DNA from: Rhodoferax sp.
GTDB taxonomy: Bacteria; Pseudomonadota; Gammaproteobacteria; Burkholderiales; Burkholderiaceae
Direction of reading: 5' to 3'
Assembly: GCA_028292075.1 (NCBI GenBank)
Contig: JAQGNA010000462.1
Span: forward strand, 1-5,462
DNA length: 5,462 nt
The notes under the pieces were generated by a model. It searched no databases, was not told the origin of the DNA, and saw nothing but the letters and a program-made list of their open reading frames with translations. Position numbers and translations under genes: made by a program. Shown in pieces: positions 1 to 5,462 of this stretch. Position 1 is the stretch's first letter, and each line of letters begins with the position of its first letter.

Positions 1-471
1 GATTACCTCTTGCCAGGCAAGCACCTGTACCTGCTGTCCACGGGCACGGGCCTGGCGCCTTTTCTCAGCATCGTGCGCGACCCTGACACCTACGAGCGCT
101 TCGACCAGGTGATCGTAGTGCATGGTGTGCGCCAGGTGGACGAACTGGCCTACCACGACATGCTCACAGAGCATCTGCCGGCGCACGAATTCCTCGGCGA
201 AATGGTCACGAGCAAGCTCCGTTATTACCCCACGGTGACGCGTGAGCCTTACCGCAACATGGGGCGCATTACCGAACTGCTGGACAACGGCAAGCTGTTC
301 CGTGACCTCGAACTGCCCGAGTTCGACCCCACCCAGGACCGTGTGATGCTGTGCGGCAGCCCTGGCATGCTGACCGACCTCAAGATCATGCTCGAGTCGC
401 GCGGCTTCAAGGAAGGCAACACGTCCACGCCTGGTGACTTCGTGGTCGAACGTGCTTTTGTAGAAAAGTAG
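1..471 (+). CDS. fpr: Ferredoxin-NADP+ reductase, C-terminal part (5' end outside window)
   Basis: This flavoenzyme moves electrons between NADPH and ferredoxin or flavodoxin in the cytoplasm, supporting redox balance and oxidative-stress responses. The frame is open from base 1 and ends at TAG 469-471, leaving 156 residues of a protein that is usually about 257, so roughly the first 100 residues (the FAD-binding barrel) are outside the window. What remains is the NADP(H)-binding domain. STGTGLAPF at fragment residues 13-21 is the pyrophosphate-binding loop, and CGSPGM at 118-123 is the nicotinamide-site Cys-Gly motif. The end, RAFVEK, is typical of the bacterial FPR subclass that carries a tail after the FAD-stacking aromatic residue, unlike the E. 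coli type that ends in Trp. No terminator lies between its stop and the tRNA gene, so its transcript may run through the tRNA to the hairpin at 604-635. Family assignment is firm; the electron partner is not shown. Confidence 0.95.
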   Translation, partial: DYLLPGKHLYLLSTGTGLAPFLSIVRDPDTYERFDQVIVVHGVRQVDELAYHDMLTEHLPAHEFLGEMVTSKLRYYPTVTREPYRNMGRITELLDNGKLFRDLELPEFDPTQDRVMLCGSPGMLTDLKIMLESRGFKEGNTSTPGDFVVERAFVEK

Positions 472-478
472 AGCGTCC

Positions 479-508
479 TGGACAAACCGGCAAAATCCGG
501 TATAGAAT
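479..508 (+). promoter_or_regulatory. Putative sigma-70 promoter of the tRNA-Arg gene
   Basis: TGGACA at 479-484 (5/6 match to TTGACA) and TAGAAT at 503-508 (5/6 match to TATAAT) are separated by 18 bp, which predicts a start near 514-516, just before the mature tRNA 5' end at 519. The bases after the -10 (AGCGGC) are GC-rich, like the discriminators of stringently controlled stable-RNA promoters. The -35 begins only 8 nt after the fpr stop codon. Between the boxes lies a small inverted repeat, ACCGG-CAAAAT-CCGGT, at 486-501. This is predicted from sequence only. Confidence 0.6.
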
Positions 509-518
509 AGCGGCTGTC

Positions 519-595
519 GCGGCTGTAGCTCAGTTGGATAGAGTACTTGGCTACGAACCAAGGGGTCGTGGGTTCAATTCCTGCCAGCCGCACCA
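519..595 (+). tRNA. tRNA-Arg, anticodon ACG
   Basis: The 77-nt gene folds as a complete cloverleaf. The acceptor stem GCGGCTG (519-525) pairs perfectly with CAGCCGC (585-591), followed by discriminator A592 and an encoded CCA at 593-595. The D arm starts with GCTC at 528-531. The anticodon arm is CTTGG / CTACGAA / CCAAG, which puts anticodon ACG at 553-555. The T loop TTCAATT follows a GTGGG stem strand. In bacteria the A at position 34 of tRNA-Arg(ACG) is deaminated to inosine by TadA, so this tRNA would read CGU, CGC and CGA. It has promoter-like boxes upstream and an intrinsic terminator 8 nt downstream, so it is probably a single-gene unit that may also lie on the fpr transcript. Confidence 0.98.
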
Positions 596-603
596 ATAAA
601 GTG

Positions 604-635
604 AAAACCTGCAATCGCAAGATTGCAGGTTTTTT
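604..635 (+). terminator. Intrinsic terminator after tRNA-Arg (and fpr read-through)
   Basis: A perfect 13-bp stem (604-616 with 621-633) closes a GCAA tetraloop at 617-620; the outer pairs are A-T. The 3' side runs into TTTTTT (630-635) and a second run of five T at 638-642. This is a textbook rho-independent terminator on the + strand. It would end tRNA-Arg transcripts and any read-through from fpr, and it insulates greB, which starts about 60 bp downstream. Confidence 0.93.
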
Positions 636-698
636 GCTTTTTGGCCTTCCATCGTCCGTGGATCCCGCGGAAATTCGAAATTGGGCTTAAATACGTCC

Positions 699-1262
699 AT
701 GAGCAAAGCCTTCACCCGCGAGACCGATGGCGAGGTCGACGACGACGAATCTCCGGCGCTACCGCCCCTGCCAGCCGGTGGCAAGAACTACATCACCCCC
801 GCTGGCTATCAGCGGCTGCGCGACGAGTTGCTTGATCTCATCGACAACGAGCGCCCGAAGATGGTCGAAGTGGTGCACTGGGCCGCAAGCAACGGCGACC
901 GCTCGGAAAATGGTGATTACCACTACGGGAAGAAGCGCTTGCGCGAGATCGATCGGCGCATCCGGTTCCTGACCCAGCGCCTTGAGATTGCCGTGGTGGT
1001 CGACCCGAGCCTTCACCATGGCAACGACCAGATCTTCTTCGGCGCCACGGTGACCTATGCCGAAGAATCCGGCTTGCAGCGCACCATCACCATCTACGGC
1101 ATCGACGAGGCGGACAACGCGCAGGGCCAGGTCAGCTGGGTTTCACCCATTGCGCGCACGCTCATCAAGGCGCGCCAGGGCGATGTCGTCAGGCTGGCTT
1201 CACCAGCGGGCTCGCAAGAGATCGAAGTGTTGCGGGTCACGTACCCAGCACCGCAACCTTGA
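699..1262 (+). CDS. greB: Transcription elongation factor GreB
   Basis: GreB binds in the secondary channel of backtracked RNA polymerase and stimulates cleavage of the extruded RNA 3' end so that elongation can resume. The 187-residue product has an N-terminal coiled coil (about 33-105) whose tip carries GDRSENGDY (66-74); D67 and E70 correspond to the acidic pair that coordinates the catalytic Mg2+. The C-terminal FKBP-like domain contains the typical GIDEAD (134-139) and WVSPIARTL (147-155) stretches. It is longer than E. coli GreB (158 residues) because of an acidic, proline-containing leader of about 28 residues. I chose ATG at 699 because MSKAFTRE is the usual GreB start; a TTG 18 nt upstream would add nonstandard residues. 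No clear Shine-Dalgarno or promoter is visible. The gene converges on spoT with a 13-bp gap and no terminator. GreB rather than GreA is favoured by the N-terminal wording and the tip sequence. Confidence 0.95.
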   Translation: MSKAFTRETDGEVDDDESPALPPLPAGGKNYITPAGYQRLRDELLDLIDNERPKMVEVVHWAASNGDRSENGDYHYGKKRLREIDRRIRFLTQRLEIAVVVDPSLHHGNDQIFFGATVTYAEESGLQRTITIYGIDEADNAQGQVSWVSPIARTLIKARQGDVVRLASPAGSQEIEVLRVTYPAPQP

Positions 1263-1275
1263 GTCGCCTGGCAAA

Positions 1276-3549
1276 TCAGCTGGCCGGCTTCGCTCGGACG
1301 GCGCGCAGCACGAAGGGCGTGCGGCGTAGTTGACGCAGCGCCACCTCGAGCTGGGCATGGTCGCGCACGGCGATCACGAAGCGCAGGTCGCTCGCGTTCT
1401 GGCCTTCGTCCTGTCCCATGTCCACATGGGTGATGTCGACCTCCGCCGAAGCCAGGGCCGCCGCCACCCTCGCCAGCACGCCTTTGCCGTTCGTCACGGT
1501 GATCACAATGCCTGTTTCGAAGAAGCGCACCGGTTCATCGGCCCAGTCAACCGAGATGAAGCGTTCGCTGTCCTTGTACTGCAGCCGCTTGGCGACCGCG
1601 CAGTCGTCGCAATGCACCACCAGGCCTTCGCCGCGTCCAAGGTAGCCGACGATGCCGTCCCCGGGTATGGGCCGGCAGCAACGCGCAAACTGCACCGAGG
1701 TGTTTTCGCTGCCGTCCAGCACCACCGCGCCTTGCGACACGGTTTCATGCGCCGTATAGCGTTCGCGGCTGAGCAACAGCGCGTCTGGCTTCTCGCCTGA
1801 TTCGGTGAGCAGCAGCATCAACCGCTTGGCCACGATGCTGGCCACGCGCTTGCCCATGCTGATGTCGGTGAGCAATTCTGCACGGTTGCGGTTGCCGGTG
1901 AACCGCAGCAGCTTGTCCCACAAAGGCTGCGTCGTGGCGTCCACGTCTGGCAGGCGCTCCATGCCCTCTGCGCGCAACGCCTGCGTAAGCAGCTTTTCGC
2001 CCAGACTTTCCGAGTCGGTCAGCGCCATGCTCTTCAAATGATGGCGGATCTTCGATCGCGCACGGCCTGTGCGCACGAAGCCCAGCCAGGCTGGATTCGG
2101 CGCCGAGACGCTGGCGGTGATGACCTCGATCACGTCGCCGTTCTTGAGTTCGGTGCGCAGCGGCACCTGTTCGCCATTGATCTTCGCGGCAACGGTGCGG
2201 TCGCCCACATTGCTGTGGATTGCGTAGGCGAAGTCGACCACCGTCGCGCCGCGCGGCATGGCCATGATCTGGCTCTTGGGTGTAAAAACGTAGACCGCAT
2301 CGGGGAACAGGTCAACCTTGACGTGGTCCCAGAACTCAGCGGCGTCACGCGTCTCGTGCTGGATGTCGAGCAGGGACTGCAGCCACTTGGTGCCCAGCCG
2401 GTCGGCCATGGCGGCATCGCCCTCGTTGGCCTTGTAGAGCCAGTGCGCGGCCACGCCGGACTCGGCCACCACGTGCATGGCCTCTGTACGCATCTGGAAT
2501 TCGACGTTCACGCCCGACGGGCCGACCAACGTGGTGTGCAGAGACTGGTATCCGTTGAGCTTGGCAATGGCGATGTGGTCCTTGAAGCGGCCCGGCACCG
2601 GCTTGTACATCTGGTGCAGCAATCCCAGGGCCGTGTAGCAGTCGACCACGCTCGGAACGACCACCCGGAAGCCGTAGATGTCGGTCACCTGCGCGAAGCT
2701 GAGGTGCTTGTCCTCCATCTTCTGGTAGATCGAGTAGAGCGTTTTTTCACGGCCGGCGATGCGCACTTTCATGCCGGCGTTGGCGAAAACGGTCTCGACT
2801 TCCTGCTGGACTTTTTGAACGAGGTCGCGGCGCCGGCTTCTGGCCTTTGCCACCGCCTTCGACAGGATGCCGTAACGCCAGGGGCGCAGATAGCGGAAGG
2901 CCAGGTCCTGCAGCTCGCGATAGGTCTGGTTCAAGCCCAGGCGGTGGGCGATGGGGGCGTAGATGTCCAGCGTTTCAGAGGAGATGCGGGCCCACTTTTC
3001 GCGTGGCATGTCGCCCATGGTCCGCATGTTGTGCGTCCGATCGGCCAGCTTCACCAGAATGACGCGAACGTCGCGGGCCATGGCCAGCAGCATCTTGCGG
3101 AACGACTCGGCCTGGTTTTCCTCGCGGGTCGTGAAGTGCAGCTTGTCGAGCTTGGTCAGGCCATCGACCATCTCGGCCACCGGGGCGCCGAACCGTTCGA
3201 TCAGTTCCGGCTTGGTGACGCCACAGTCTTCGATCGCATCGTGCAGCAACGCGGCCATCAGGGCCTGCGCATCGAGCTTCCAGGTTGCGCACTGCGCCGC
3301 AACGGCGATCGGATGGGTGATGTAGGGCTGGCCGTTGTTGCGCAACTGACCGAGGTGGGCCTCGTCGGCAAAACGATAGGCCTGCCGCACCTGTTCGATG
3401 CTGGCCGGGTCGAGGTACTGCAGGCTGGCCACCAGCGCGGCGAAGCTGGCGGCAGCGGCATTGGCCGCGGCGGGATTGGGAGCCTGGCGCGCCTTTTTGG
3501 CGCGCGCAGCGTGCGAGCCGTCGATGGAAGGGGTTGACGCGTCACTCAT
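1276..3549 (-). CDS. spoT: Bifunctional (p)ppGpp synthetase/hydrolase, SpoT/Rel type
   Basis: This 757-residue long RSH enzyme makes (p)ppGpp from GTP/GDP and ATP and hydrolyses it, setting the stringent response. The HD hydrolase domain (about 55-205) has H79, HD 103-104, ED 107-108 and LADRTHNMRT (168-177), so the metal-binding set is intact. The synthetase domain (about 260-375) has REKTLYSIYQKM (267-278), DIYGFR (290-295), RFKD (321-324), GYQSLHT (333-339) and VEFQMRT (349-355). RFKD is the RXKD form of bifunctional/SpoT enzymes, not the EXDD of RelA. TGS (about 411-475), helical, conserved-Cys (CC 624-625, C647, C650) and C-terminal ACT (about 675-755) regions follow. The first 35 residues are Ala-rich and variable. 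I chose ATG at 3549; the frame extends to 3603, but that crosses the terminator. No Shine-Dalgarno precedes the ATG. Synthetase activity is inferred from intact motifs; the gene name could equally be rsh or relA/spoT. Confidence 0.95.
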   Translation of the reverse strand: MSDASTPSIDGSHAARAKKARQAPNPAAANAAAASFAALVASLQYLDPASIEQVRQAYRFADEAHLGQLRNNGQPYITHPIAVAAQCATWKLDAQALMAALLHDAIEDCGVTKPELIERFGAPVAEMVDGLTKLDKLHFTTREENQAESFRKMLLAMARDVRVILVKLADRTHNMRTMGDMPREKWARISSETLDIYAPIAHRLGLNQTYRELQDLAFRYLRPWRYGILSKAVAKARSRRRDLVQKVQQEVETVFANAGMKVRIAGREKTLYSIYQKMEDKHLSFAQVTDIYGFRVVVPSVVDCYTALGLLHQMYKPVPGRFKDHIAIAKLNGYQSLHTTLVGPSGVNVEFQMRTEAMHVVAESGVAAHWLYKANEGDAAMADRLGTKWLQSLLDIQHETRDAAEFWDHVKVDLFPDAVYVFTPKSQIMAMPRGATVVDFAYAIHSNVGDRTVAAKINGEQVPLRTELKNGDVIEVITASVSAPNPAWLGFVRTGRARSKIRHHLKSMALTDSESLGEKLLTQALRAEGMERLPDVDATTQPLWDKLLRFTGNRNRAELLTDISMGKRVASIVAKRLMLLLTESGEKPDALLLSRERYTAHETVSQGAVVLDGSENTSVQFARCCRPIPGDGIVGYLGRGEGLVVHCDDCAVAKRLQYKDSERFISVDWADEPVRFFETGIVITVTNGKGVLARVAAALASAEVDITHVDMGQDEGQNASDLRFVIAVRDHAQLEVALRQLRRTPFVLRAVRAKPAS

Positions 3550-3556
3550 GGCACTG

Positions 3557-3562
3557 AATATA
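3557..3562 (-). promoter_or_regulatory. Possible -10 element just before spoT
   Basis: On the - strand TATATT (5/6 match to TATAAT) lies 7 nt upstream of the spoT ATG, between the rpoZ terminator and the gene. A start the usual distance downstream would fall on or next to the ATG, giving a leaderless mRNA. No -35-like hexamer sits 16-18 bp upstream (AAATGC is at the 17-bp position), so the call is weak. The other route to spoT expression is read-through of the terminator at 3592-3619. Confidence 0.25.
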
Positions 3563-3591
3563 GCGTGGCTCGGCCCAAGGCATTTTCGCCA

Positions 3592-3619
3592 ATAAAAAAG
3601 CACCGACGCGCGGTGCTTT
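3592..3619 (-). terminator. Intrinsic terminator between rpoZ and spoT
   Basis: Read on the - strand, AAAGCACCG (3619-3611) pairs perfectly with CGGTGCTTT (3605-3597) around a 5-nt CGCGT loop, and the stem runs into TTTTTT (3599-3594) then ATT. It starts 24 nt after the rpoZ stop codon. It should end most yicC-gmk-rpoZ transcripts before spoT. The + strand side has only CTATC after the stem, so it is not a good terminator in that direction. Confidence 0.88.
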
Positions 3620-3643
3620 CTATCGTGCAGGAGAAGGGGCCGT

Positions 3644-3847
3644 TCAGGACGGAACCTTCTTCAGCATCTCCAGGCCAACCTTGCCGGCGGCGATTTCGCG
3701 CAGCGCCGTCACGACCGGCTTGTTCTTGCTCTCAATCTTGGGGGCATGGCCCTGGCTGAGCATGCGTGCGCGGTACGTGGCCGCCAGCACCAGCTGGAAG
3801 CGGTTGGGGATCTGTTCGAGACAATCTTCGACGGTGATGCGGGCCAT
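3644..3847 (-). CDS. rpoZ: RNA polymerase omega subunit
   Basis: Omega binds the beta' subunit of RNA polymerase, aids its folding and core assembly, and with beta' forms ppGpp binding site 1. The product is 67 residues, the short form usual in Burkholderiales (E. coli omega is 91). Its start, [17 protein letters not shown], is diagnostic, followed by [12 protein letters not shown] (19-30) and the conserved [13 protein letters not shown] (43-55). The end is KKVPS, without the longer C-terminal tail of the enterobacterial protein. The ATG at 3847 is preceded by GGAG at a spacing of 6 nt, the clearest ribosome binding site in the window. It lies 45 bp after gmk and ends shortly before an intrinsic terminator, so it is likely the last gene of a yicC-gmk-rpoZ unit. 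The identification is firm. Confidence 0.97.
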   Translation of the reverse strand: MARITVEDCLEQIPNRFQLVLAATYRARMLSQGHAPKIESKNKPVVTALREIAAGKVGLEMLKKVPS

Positions 3848-3853
3848 GAATTT

Positions 3854-3857
3854 CTCC
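3854..3857 (-). promoter_or_regulatory. Shine-Dalgarno of rpoZ
   Basis: GGAG on the - strand (within CCGGAGAAATTC) is 6 nt from the rpoZ ATG. It supports that start. It stands out because greB, spoT and gmk show no comparable site. Confidence 0.75.
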
Positions 3858-3892
3858 GGAAAATGAGTGGTGCGGGCGTCCTGCCGAGGGCG

Positions 3893-4513
3893 CTAGCCGA
3901 TGTTCAAGGATTTAAAGGTGTCGCTTCTGGCACGGCGCTGCGCCAGAAATTTGAGCCGTTGGGCGTGGACGATGGCTTTCAGGTCGAAAACCGCCCTGTC
4001 AAATAACTCGTTGATTATAACGAAGTCGAATTTTGACGCCTGCGCCATTTCAATGGCGGCATTCTTCAGGCGCAATTCGATCACGTCGGGTGTGTCTTCA
4101 CCCCGGCGTTCGAGTCGGGATCGAAGCTCTTCCCAGCTGGGCGGCAGGATGAAAATCAACACGGCGTTGGCGAAGATCTGCTTGATCTGGATGGCGCCCT
4201 GGAAGTCGATCTCGAGAATGACATCGGCGCCCTGTGCGATGCGATCTTCGATGGCTTTTTTGGACGTGCCATAGCGGTTGCCGTGCACTTCCGCCCATTC
4301 GAGAAAGGCGTCGCCCTTGACCATGGCGTCGAACTCCTCCTTCGAGGCGAAGAAGTATTCACGTCCGTGCTTCTCCTGGCCACGCGGGGCGCGGGTGGTG
4401 TGCGAGACCGAGGGCTGTACTTTCGAGTCCAGTTCGAGCAGGGCCTTGACCAGGCTCGACTTGCCAGCGCCGCTCGGCGCGGCCACAACGATCAGATTTC
4501 CGGGGTAGTCCAT
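3893..4513 (-). CDS. gmk: Guanylate kinase
   Basis: Gmk phosphorylates GMP to GDP using ATP in the cytoplasm. It is the essential step of guanine nucleotide salvage and synthesis that supplies GTP and, indirectly, (p)ppGpp. The 206-residue product has a P-loop, APSGAGKSS, at 12-20. The GMP-binding region is [25 protein letters not shown] (35-55), with R41, R44 and Y53 in the expected places. [11 protein letters not shown] (101-111) follows, then the lid region with RLERRGED (133-140), and FVIINELFD (164-172) in place of the common YVVVND. Length matches the family (about 205-210). Start choice: ATG at 4513 gives [10 protein letters not shown], the usual beginning in relatives; an in-frame TTG two codons upstream (4519) is possible. 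No Shine-Dalgarno is evident for either. It sits 35 bp after yicC and 45 bp before rpoZ, and a putative internal promoter lies in the end of yicC. Confidence 0.96.
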   Translation of the reverse strand: MDYPGNLIVVAAPSGAGKSSLVKALLELDSKVQPSVSHTTRAPRGQEKHGREYFFASKEEFDAMVKGDAFLEWAEVHGNRYGTSKKAIEDRIAQGADVILEIDFQGAIQIKQIFANAVLIFILPPSWEELRSRLERRGEDTPDVIELRLKNAAIEMAQASKFDFVIINELFDRAVFDLKAIVHAQRLKFLAQRRARSDTFKSLNIG

Positions 4514-4548
4514 GGTCAACGGCGCATCACGCTATCAATAAAGTAGCG

Positions 4549-5462
4549 CTATTCTATATTTTGAACCTGCTCTCTCAACTGTTCGATCAAGACTTTCATT
4601 TCGACCGAGATGCGTGTGAGCTCCAGCGCGGCTGATTTCGACCCCATGGTGTTGGCCTCGCGGTGCAGTTCCTGGATCAGAAAATCGAGTCGTTTCCCGA
4701 CCTCACCACCCTTGGTGATCAGACGCTGGATCTCTTCAAGATGCGAGTTCAGCCGCGTGAGTTCTTCCGCCACGTCGATGCGGATGGCGAACGCCGTGGC
4801 TTCGCTCAAAGCGCGCTCCTGGGCGGCTTCGGGCAGCGCCGTGCCTTCCGACAACGCCATGGCGTCTTTCCAGCGTTCAACGAAGCGTTGGCGCTGTTGC
4901 TCCACCAGTTGTGGCACCAGAGGAAGTGCCTGTTGCACCAGCGCATGCAGCTGGGTCACATGGCCGGTCAGCATGGTGGCCAGCCGCGCGCCTTCGCGTT
5001 GGCGGGCCTGCATCAGTTCTTTCACCACCTTTTCAGCCAGGGGAACAACGGCATCTGCCCAGTCCTGAGCCGGTGCCTGCTCGCCCGCGGACAGGCGGAT
5101 CACGTCGGCCACGCTCAGAGGCTGCGCCGTTGGCAACCAGGCGCGCACGGAGTCCTGCACGGAATTGAGCCGCTGCATGAGCTTGACCGACGGTTCGGTC
5201 AGCGCGCCTGAAGCCGTTTGTTCCACCGACGCGCGGACTTCCACCTTGCCGCGCTTCAGCTTGGCCTGGAGCAAATCGCGGAGTGCCGGTTCATGGCTGC
5301 GGAGTTCGTCGGGCAGGCGAAAGGAGAGGTCCAGAAAGCGGCTGTTGACCGATCGGATCTCGAGCCCGAGACGCCTCGCAGGCGCCGGCTTGGCGTCGGT
5401 TTCCGTGGTGTTGGAGGCTGTGCTGTGCTGCGCACTGGCATAGCCAGTCATGCTGTAAACTG
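4549..5462 (-). CDS. yicC: YicC/YloC family endoribonuclease (5' end probably just outside window)
   Basis: Members of this family (E. coli YicC, B. subtilis YloC) have been reported as endoribonucleases; E. coli YicC is linked to decay of the small RNA RyhB. The visible part has the YicC N-terminal domain, with MTGYAS at the start and EIRSVNSRFLDLSFRLPD at 31-48 (numbered from the Met at 5451). The C-terminal domain has DVAEELTRLNSHLEEI (226-241) and GKRLDFLIQELHREANT (252-268), the family signature. It ends at TAG 4551-4549. The Met at 5451 gives 300 residues, but the frame stays open upstream and reads VYS before MTGYAS. Relatives commonly begin M-x-VYSMTGYAS, so the true start is probably a few bases beyond 5462. 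A Ser/Thr/Ala-rich insert of about 20 residues (8-26) separates the first strand from the conserved core. It is the first visible gene of the yicC-gmk-rpoZ unit. Confidence 0.93.
   Translation of the reverse strand, partial: VYSMTGYASAQHSTASNTTETDAKPAPARRLGLEIRSVNSRFLDLSFRLPDELRSHEPALRDLLQAKLKRGKVEVRASVEQTASGALTEPSVKLMQRLNSVQDSVRAWLPTAQPLSVADVIRLSAGEQAPAQDWADAVVPLAEKVVKELMQARQREGARLATMLTGHVTQLHALVQQALPLVPQLVEQQRQRFVERWKDAMALSEGTALPEAAQERALSEATAFAIRIDVAEELTRLNSHLEEIQRLITKGGEVGKRLDFLIQELHREANTMGSKSAALELTRISVEMKVLIEQLREQVQNIE
4551..4578 (-). promoter_or_regulatory. Putative internal promoter for gmk-rpoZ
   Basis: On the - strand TTGAGA (4578-4573, 5/6 match) and TAGAAT (4556-4551, 5/6 match) are separated by 16 bp, overlapping the last codons of yicC. 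The predicted start is near 4544, leaving a leader of about 30 nt before gmk. The -10 and following bases, TATAGAATAGCG (4558-4547), are identical to those of the tRNA-Arg promoter, including the GC-rich discriminator. This rests only on consensus matching inside coding sequence and may be coincidental. Confidence 0.4.

Noticed and set aside
575..600. tRNA-Arg 3' end as a phage or island attachment site
   Set aside because: tRNA genes are common attachment sites, but no integrase, no second copy of the 3' end and no foreign-looking genes are present; the native terminator follows directly.
249..620. A 123-codon - strand frame across fpr and the tRNA (contains LAGIEPTT)
   Set aside because: The peptide is the antisense translation of the tRNA gene, a well-known source of spurious hypothetical proteins.
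687..698. TTAAAT as a -10 for a leaderless greB transcript
   Set aside because: Only 4/6 matches and no -35-like sequence at the right distance (664-669 is CCCGCG).
1330..1800. A 156-codon + strand frame opposite the 3' part of spoT
   Set aside because: Antisense shadow of the spoT ACT and conserved-Cys regions, with no family resemblance.
2038..3537. A 499-codon open frame on the + strand opposite spoT
   Set aside because: It lies entirely antisense to a gene with intact Rel/SpoT domains. High GC makes stops rare in that frame, and its translation (His/Val/Gly/Arg-rich) shows no recognisable family.
4516..4527. A three-codon upstream frame (ATG CGC CGT TGA) ending 2 nt before the gmk ATG on the - strand
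   Set aside because: No ribosome binding site and too short to distinguish from chance.
4530..4548. CGCTA/TAGCG hairpin between yicC and gmk
   Set aside because: The stem is only 5 bp with a 9-nt loop and no T run, so it is not a convincing terminator or riboswitch.
1..5462. CRISPR arrays, insertion sequences, toxin-antitoxin pairs, phage or defence genes
   Set aside because: No spaced repeats, transposase-like frames or terminal repeats were seen; all space is used by recognised housekeeping genes and short gaps.

Overview
The window looks like ordinary chromosomal housekeeping DNA from a betaproteobacterium of the order Burkholderiales, most likely family Comamonadaceae (Acidovorax/Variovorax/Hydrogenophaga-like). 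I infer this from high GC, the short 67-residue omega subunit, the ferredoxin-NADP+ reductase ending in AFVEK, the GreB with an acidic N-terminal extension, and the wording of the Rel/SpoT and Gmk proteins. Genus placement is by recognition, not by a database search.

Layout. On the + strand: the 3' two-thirds of fpr (1-471, cut by the left edge); a tRNA-Arg(ACG) gene (519-595) with its own promoter-like elements (479-508) and a strong intrinsic terminator (604-635); then greB (699-1262). On the - strand, read from the right edge: yicC (5462 down to 4549, probably missing only a few 5' codons), gmk (4513-3893), rpoZ (3847-3644), an intrinsic terminator (3619-3592), then a full-length spoT/rel (3549-1276). 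greB and spoT converge tail to tail with 13 bp between their stop codons. No stretch longer than about 300 bp lacks a gene; the longest gap, 596-698, holds the tRNA terminator and the greB leader.

How the genes fit together. yicC-gmk-rpoZ forms a compact unit with gaps of 35 and 45 bp. The gmk-rpoZ-spoT order matches the E. coli spoT operon, but here a hairpin terminator separates spoT from rpoZ. Several products meet in (p)ppGpp physiology. Gmk makes GDP, from which GTP and ppGpp are made. SpoT/Rel makes and degrades (p)ppGpp. Omega helps form ppGpp site 1 on RNA polymerase. GreB enters the RNA polymerase secondary channel also used by DksA. The tRNA-Arg promoter has a GC-rich discriminator of the kind associated with stringent control.

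No mobile element, CRISPR array, phage gene or unrecognised system is visible. The points worth a second look are small-scale: a duplicated acceptor-stem sequence in the tRNA leader, one 12-mer used as the -10/discriminator both of the tRNA and of a putative internal gmk promoter, and a spoT start with no Shine-Dalgarno that lies right after a terminator.
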